64,000 bases of DNA from an uncultured Christensenellaceae bacterium (lineage in GTDB: Bacteria > Bacillota > Clostridia > Christensenellales > CAG-314): positions 1 to 64,000 of the forward strand of contig CAJUNH010000003.1 of the NCBI GenBank assembly GCA_910587795.1, read 5' to 3'. The notes below the pieces were generated by a model. It was given only the letters and a program-made list of their open reading frames with translations. It searched no databases and was not told the DNA's origin. Made by a program: the position numbers and the translations under genes. Below, piece by piece: positions 60,749-64,000 of the stretch; positions within the stretch are counted from its first letter, which is position 1; each line of letters starts with the position of its first letter.

Positions 60749-61459
60749 TCAATTTTTTGTCAGCACTGATTTTAAGCGGTTTAAAATCTCCTTATATTCG
60801 TGTTCGGGATTGACGCCTTCCTGATCGAAACGGCGCAGAGTGTTTTTATCCCAAAAGCGCGATACGTTGGGAGTAAGCTCGTCGGCAATAACCAGTCTGC
60901 CGCCGACTCTGCCGAACTCCAACTTAAAGTCCGCCACAATTACGTCGATTTTCTTCATCAAATCCACAAGCACTTTATTTACGCGCATAGCGTTATATTG
61001 CATGGCGGACATTTCTTCCTGCGTGCAAAGCTCCATTGCGTACGCGTGGTACTCGTTTATGACGGGGTCTCCCAGTTTATCGTTTTTGTAGCAAAACTCC
61101 AACACGGGCGTTTTAAGCTTTTTGTGGTATTCTAAGCCCAAACGCTTTATCATAGTACCTGCCGAATAGTTGCGCACAACCACTTCTACGGGTATCATTT
61201 CCGCTTTTTTTACGACAATAGAGTTTTCGTTATATCTTTGTATATAGTGCGTTGCAATGTTGTTGTCCTCCAACACTTCCATAAGCAGCGCGTTTATTTC
61301 ATTGCAATAACGTCCCTTGCCGTCAAAGTACAGCTTTTTTTTGGCGTGATACATCATTGCGTCGTCGCTGAACTCCGCAATAGCGCAGTTACGTTTGTCG
61401 GTTGCCCACAGACGTTTGGTTTTACCTTCGGACAGCAATTCCTTTTTGACGTATTCCAT
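60749..61459 (-). CDS. purC: SAICAR synthetase
   Basis: Phosphoribosylaminoimidazole-succinocarboxamide synthase, step 8 (bacterial) of purine synthesis. The sequence begins with LLSEGKTKRLWATD and contains EFSDDAMMYHAKK, VVVRNYSAGTMIKR and DFKLEFGR with DELTPNVSRFWD, all family signatures. The length of 236 residues is standard. It starts two bases after the stop of the GH95-like gene; no other pur gene is near, so it stands outside a pur operon. Confidence 0.96.
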   Translation of the reverse strand: MEYVKKELLSEGKTKRLWATDKRNCAIAEFSDDAMMYHAKKKLYFDGKGRYCNEINALLMEVLEDNNIATHYIQRYNENSIVVKKAEMIPVEVVVRNYSAGTMIKRLGLEYHKKLKTPVLEFCYKNDKLGDPVINEYHAYAMELCTQEEMSAMQYNAMRVNKVLVDLMKKIDVIVADFKLEFGRVGGRLVIADELTPNVSRFWDKNTLRRFDQEGVNPEHEYKEILNRLKSVLTKN

Positions 61460-61461
61460 AA

Positions 61462-63834
61462 CTATTTCACCGAATATTTATACTGCAATTCTACCGTTTT
61501 GTTTGACGGAACCGTAACGTCGAACTGTTTGCCTTCGGGCTTTACGGACAAATTGGTTTTAAGCAGTTTTTTAACGTTATGCGGTAAATGCAATCGTATA
61601 TTGGCTTCCTTTTTACTTTCCAAACGCACCACCAATACGCCCTTTTCGCCGTCAAGGTTTACCGATACAAACACTCCGCACGGAGTTACAAAGTCCTCGA
61701 ATTCAACGTTTGTCCAGTCGGTGGGCAGCGCGGGGAAGATAACCACGTCCTTATCGTTTGCATACATAAGCATTTGCTGAATAACGTTGGCAAACACCAT
61801 GTTTGCGTGCAGCTGTATGGGCGTCCATACGCCGCTGCCGCAAATACCCATTCCGCGCCAGTCCTTATCCACAAACACAAGGTTGTTTATTGCGCAGCCG
61901 CGTACTGCGTTTGTAAGACAGAGATTTGCTTTGTCGCCTTCGCCCAGACGTGCGTAAACCGAACCCAAAACCGTCATATTATAACTGTTTTGCGAGGACG
62001 GTTCGCCGCGTTTTTTGTCGGCGGTAGCGATATAACGTTCTATTTCCTCGTCGCCGCTTAGTACGTTAACGCCGTCGCCGAAATAAGCATCGTACAGAGT
62101 GCCGTTGGATATACCCGTATAGTCTACCGAAATAATGGAATTTACAAATTCCTTAAACGTACCGTCGCTTGCCAACTGCTTTTCGGGGATATCGTTTGCA
62201 AGTTTTTGCCACAGTTCCGTATCGCCCTTTACCGAGCACGCCTTACACGCCTCTATAAGATTGTTTAACAGATCTTTTGCCAAAGCAAAGTCCAAAGCGC
62301 TGTTTTTTGCAATTACGGGACGGTCTGTTATTTTATAGCTGTCCGCAACGCGCATGGGCAGCGCCGAAGGACTGATTTCCAAACTGCCCGACGAATAAGT
62401 AAAGTAATCGGCATAGAAGTCTGCAACCTCTTTCATAAAAGGTATCAAACGGCTTTTTAAAAACTTTGTGTTTTGGCTTATTTTTGCATACTTGTAGTAA
62501 AAGTTTGCAATCCAAGCTCCGCAGCCGGTAAAGTGTATTGCAAATAAATCCACACTGCCGAGCCTTCCCGTATTAGGCGCCGCAATAGTAGGCACCACGA
62601 TACCGCGGCAACCGAATATACGCTGCGCGTTATTGCGGTAATCGCCGATATTTTTTTCAAAATAATCGAAGGTTTTTTCCAGATTTGCAAACATATTGCC
62701 TTGCAATGTGTGCAGATATGTGGTTTGCAGCTCGCCGGAAGCGCATTTAAAGGCTCTGTAAGGCTTGTAACAGCCGTTCCACAACCCAACGGGAGAAAGC
62801 AGGTTTCCGTCGTCCGCCGTGCCTGCAACCATTAAATAGCGCGAAAACTTATATATCTTTTCCGCCAACTGCGGTGGCATTTTCGTACTGTCGGCTTCCA
62901 GCAGCAAGTCCTCGATATTATTGTCGCTGCCCGCACCCAGTTTTACGTTTACGGAATTGTACAGTTTGGAATGTAACGCCGCGTGTGCTTTAAGCAGCTT
63001 GTCATAGCCGTCCTTAACTGCGGTAAGCTGAGTTTTAAGATTATTCCATTCGCGCTCGCGCGAGCCGTTTACAAACGTTTTTACAAGCACGTAAACAGAC
63101 TGCGCGTTGGTAATTTCCACGTAGTCTTTTTCCGGACGGACGCTGCCGCCCAAAACGGTCAATTTAGCCGTTACGCCGTAGTCGGTGCCGTTATCCTCGT
63201 TGCGCGCGGCAAAGCACATAAACTGTTTGTCGTACTTTACGGTTACGCCCTCGGGCATATTGCAGGAGCCTTCGTACGTACGCGCGTTTACGCGGTGCGA
63301 AAGACTTAACTCCATACGCAAACTGATTGTGCCTCCGCCCTGCTTCGTTATGCGGTAAGCGACTATGTTGTCGGCGCGGGATACAAACAAATCGCGTTTA
63401 TAGGTTGTGCCTAACACGCTGTACGTAACGTTTGCTTCGCCCTTTTCCATATCAAGTGCGCGGGTAAAATCGGTGGTTATTTCGTTTTGGTTAAAGTGCA
63501 TATCCAGTTCGCACATTGGTAAAGGATATTCCGCCTGCGGGTGGAAACTCTTTTGTTCCAGCGCAGTGGGGATAACGCCTTGCGCCGTCATAAACTCGCC
63601 GTTATCGATATATTTGCGCACGTCCTTTATTTTGACCGACACGTCGGGCACGACCGTAGTACGTCCCATCCAGTTTAAAGCCGCGTCGTTAATTAAGATT
63701 TTTTCCTCGGCGGCGCCGCCGTACACGTTTGCGCCGATTTTTCCGTTGCCGACGTAAAGACCTTCGCGCCACTTTTCTCCCCACCATCTTGCGGGAGTAC
63801 AAAACTTTAATACGTTAGAAAATTTATCTGCCAT
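61462..63834 (-). CDS. GH95-like glycoside hydrolase
   Basis: 790-residue cytoplasmic protein (no signal peptide) with the N-terminal domain of GH95 alpha-L-fucosidases (WREGLYVGNGKIGANVYGG) and an (alpha/alpha)6 barrel in the second half, ending with a beta domain. In active GH95 enzymes an asparagine pair lies in an INTQMNYW-like segment; here the corresponding stretch reads LQTTYLHTLQGN, so this pair seems to be absent and activity or specificity may differ. AAGGTGG precedes the ATG. It lies directly upstream of purC. Possibly a cytoplasmic fucosidase or galactosidase-like enzyme. Confidence 0.72.
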   Translation of the reverse strand: MADKFSNVLKFCTPARWWGEKWREGLYVGNGKIGANVYGGAAEEKILINDAALNWMGRTTVVPDVSVKIKDVRKYIDNGEFMTAQGVIPTALEQKSFHPQAEYPLPMCELDMHFNQNEITTDFTRALDMEKGEANVTYSVLGTTYKRDLFVSRADNIVAYRITKQGGGTISLRMELSLSHRVNARTYEGSCNMPEGVTVKYDKQFMCFAARNEDNGTDYGVTAKLTVLGGSVRPEKDYVEITNAQSVYVLVKTFVNGSREREWNNLKTQLTAVKDGYDKLLKAHAALHSKLYNSVNVKLGAGSDNNIEDLLLEADSTKMPPQLAEKIYKFSRYLMVAGTADDGNLLSPVGLWNGCYKPYRAFKCASGELQTTYLHTLQGNMFANLEKTFDYFEKNIGDYRNNAQRIFGCRGIVVPTIAAPNTGRLGSVDLFAIHFTGCGAWIANFYYKYAKISQNTKFLKSRLIPFMKEVADFYADYFTYSSGSLEISPSALPMRVADSYKITDRPVIAKNSALDFALAKDLLNNLIEACKACSVKGDTELWQKLANDIPEKQLASDGTFKEFVNSIISVDYTGISNGTLYDAYFGDGVNVLSGDEEIERYIATADKKRGEPSSQNSYNMTVLGSVYARLGEGDKANLCLTNAVRGCAINNLVFVDKDWRGMGICGSGVWTPIQLHANMVFANVIQQMLMYANDKDVVIFPALPTDWTNVEFEDFVTPCGVFVSVNLDGEKGVLVVRLESKKEANIRLHLPHNVKKLLKTNLSVKPEGKQFDVTVPSNKTVELQYKYSVK

Positions 63835-64000
63835 ATTTCCACCTTTTTGTTATTGTATTATTGCCCATTATGCTATCCTAATTGGACTTACCCGAATAAA
63901 CCGCGCAAACGCAGCTTTAAACAGAAACAGCCGAATCTCGCCTTTATTGCCGGCTTTTGACAGTAAACGCTGATTTCGCGCTGCGTTTTGCCGTTTATCC

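Overview
The window reads as chromosome of an anaerobic, endospore-forming Firmicute of the class Clostridia, of moderate GC with AT-rich intergenic regions. The evidence is spoIIID, spoIIR, sleB-ypeB and a spoIVFA/spoIVFB-like pair for sporulation, a perR - mini-rubredoxin - reverse rubrerythrin cluster plus a 2[4Fe-4S] ferredoxin for anaerobic life, a complete V-type ATPase operon in the ntpFIKECGABD order of Enterococcus hirae, and glnN-type glutamine synthetase. The family-level placement cannot be fixed from the sequence; an uncultured Christensenellales-like lineage is only a guess. No rRNA, tRNA, IS element, integrase or CRISPR array was seen.

Layout. 0.2-5.6 kb: two exported lipoproteins (a metallophosphoesterase and a large DUF5722 glycosidase-like protein) sharing an unusual sandwich domain. 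6.1-9.3 kb: a DUF5714 fragment, the peroxide-defence cluster, ttcA and spoIIID. 9.4-17.7 kb: serS, a sugar acetyltransferase, glnN, an MFS transporter and pepF. 18.4-21.3 kb: germination/sporulation genes ypeB, sleB and spoIIR. 21.3-26.6 kb: the macromolecular-synthesis block dnaG-rpoD-trmK-zinc-ribbon-ispE. 27.0-35.7 kb: V-ATPase with sodium-binding residues in the c ring. 35.7-40.2 kb: rpiB, tsaC/ywlC, an AAA ATPase, a TSCPD protein, rsfS and a nadD-yqeK fusion. 40.2-43.9 kb: an inactive Mrr-like membrane protein, spoIVFB-like, spoIVFA-like, a divergent minE and minD. 44.2-51.5 kb: ppx, a TPP-riboswitch-controlled thiT with an extra membrane domain, a NYN/coiled-coil protein, ogg and the rplU-prp-rpmA operon. 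51.6-53.2 kb: unknown small genes. 53.26-55.4 kb: the most unusual region. 55.4-64 kb: trmN-like, rsmI, ferredoxin, a ClC transporter, a CYTH protein, nrdR, purC and a GH95-like protein.

Main discovery candidate: 53262-55395 holds three tandem copies of a compact regulatory switch. Each copy has a leftward small XRE/Cro-CI-type repressor gene and a rightward near-consensus sigma-A promoter overlaid by three palindromic operators. The third copy leads to an intact DUF6809-like small gene; the first two keep only truncated starts of that gene. The 3' parts of the repressor genes and the outer flanks are nearly identical between copies (203 of 209 positions by eye for copies A and B), but the DNA-binding half and the operators change abruptly, so the three units appear to have three different DNA specificities. 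In copies A and B the operators are spaced exactly 21 bp centre to centre and lie at identical positions relative to the promoter. Repressors A and B look leaderless. The layout recalls the lambda right-operator region, triplicated and with exchanged specificity.

A second theme is translation initiation without a leader: perR, ttcA, nadD, the trmN-like gene and two repressors have a plausible -10 hexamer 6-7 bases from ATG and no Shine-Dalgarno, while neighbouring genes have strong ones.
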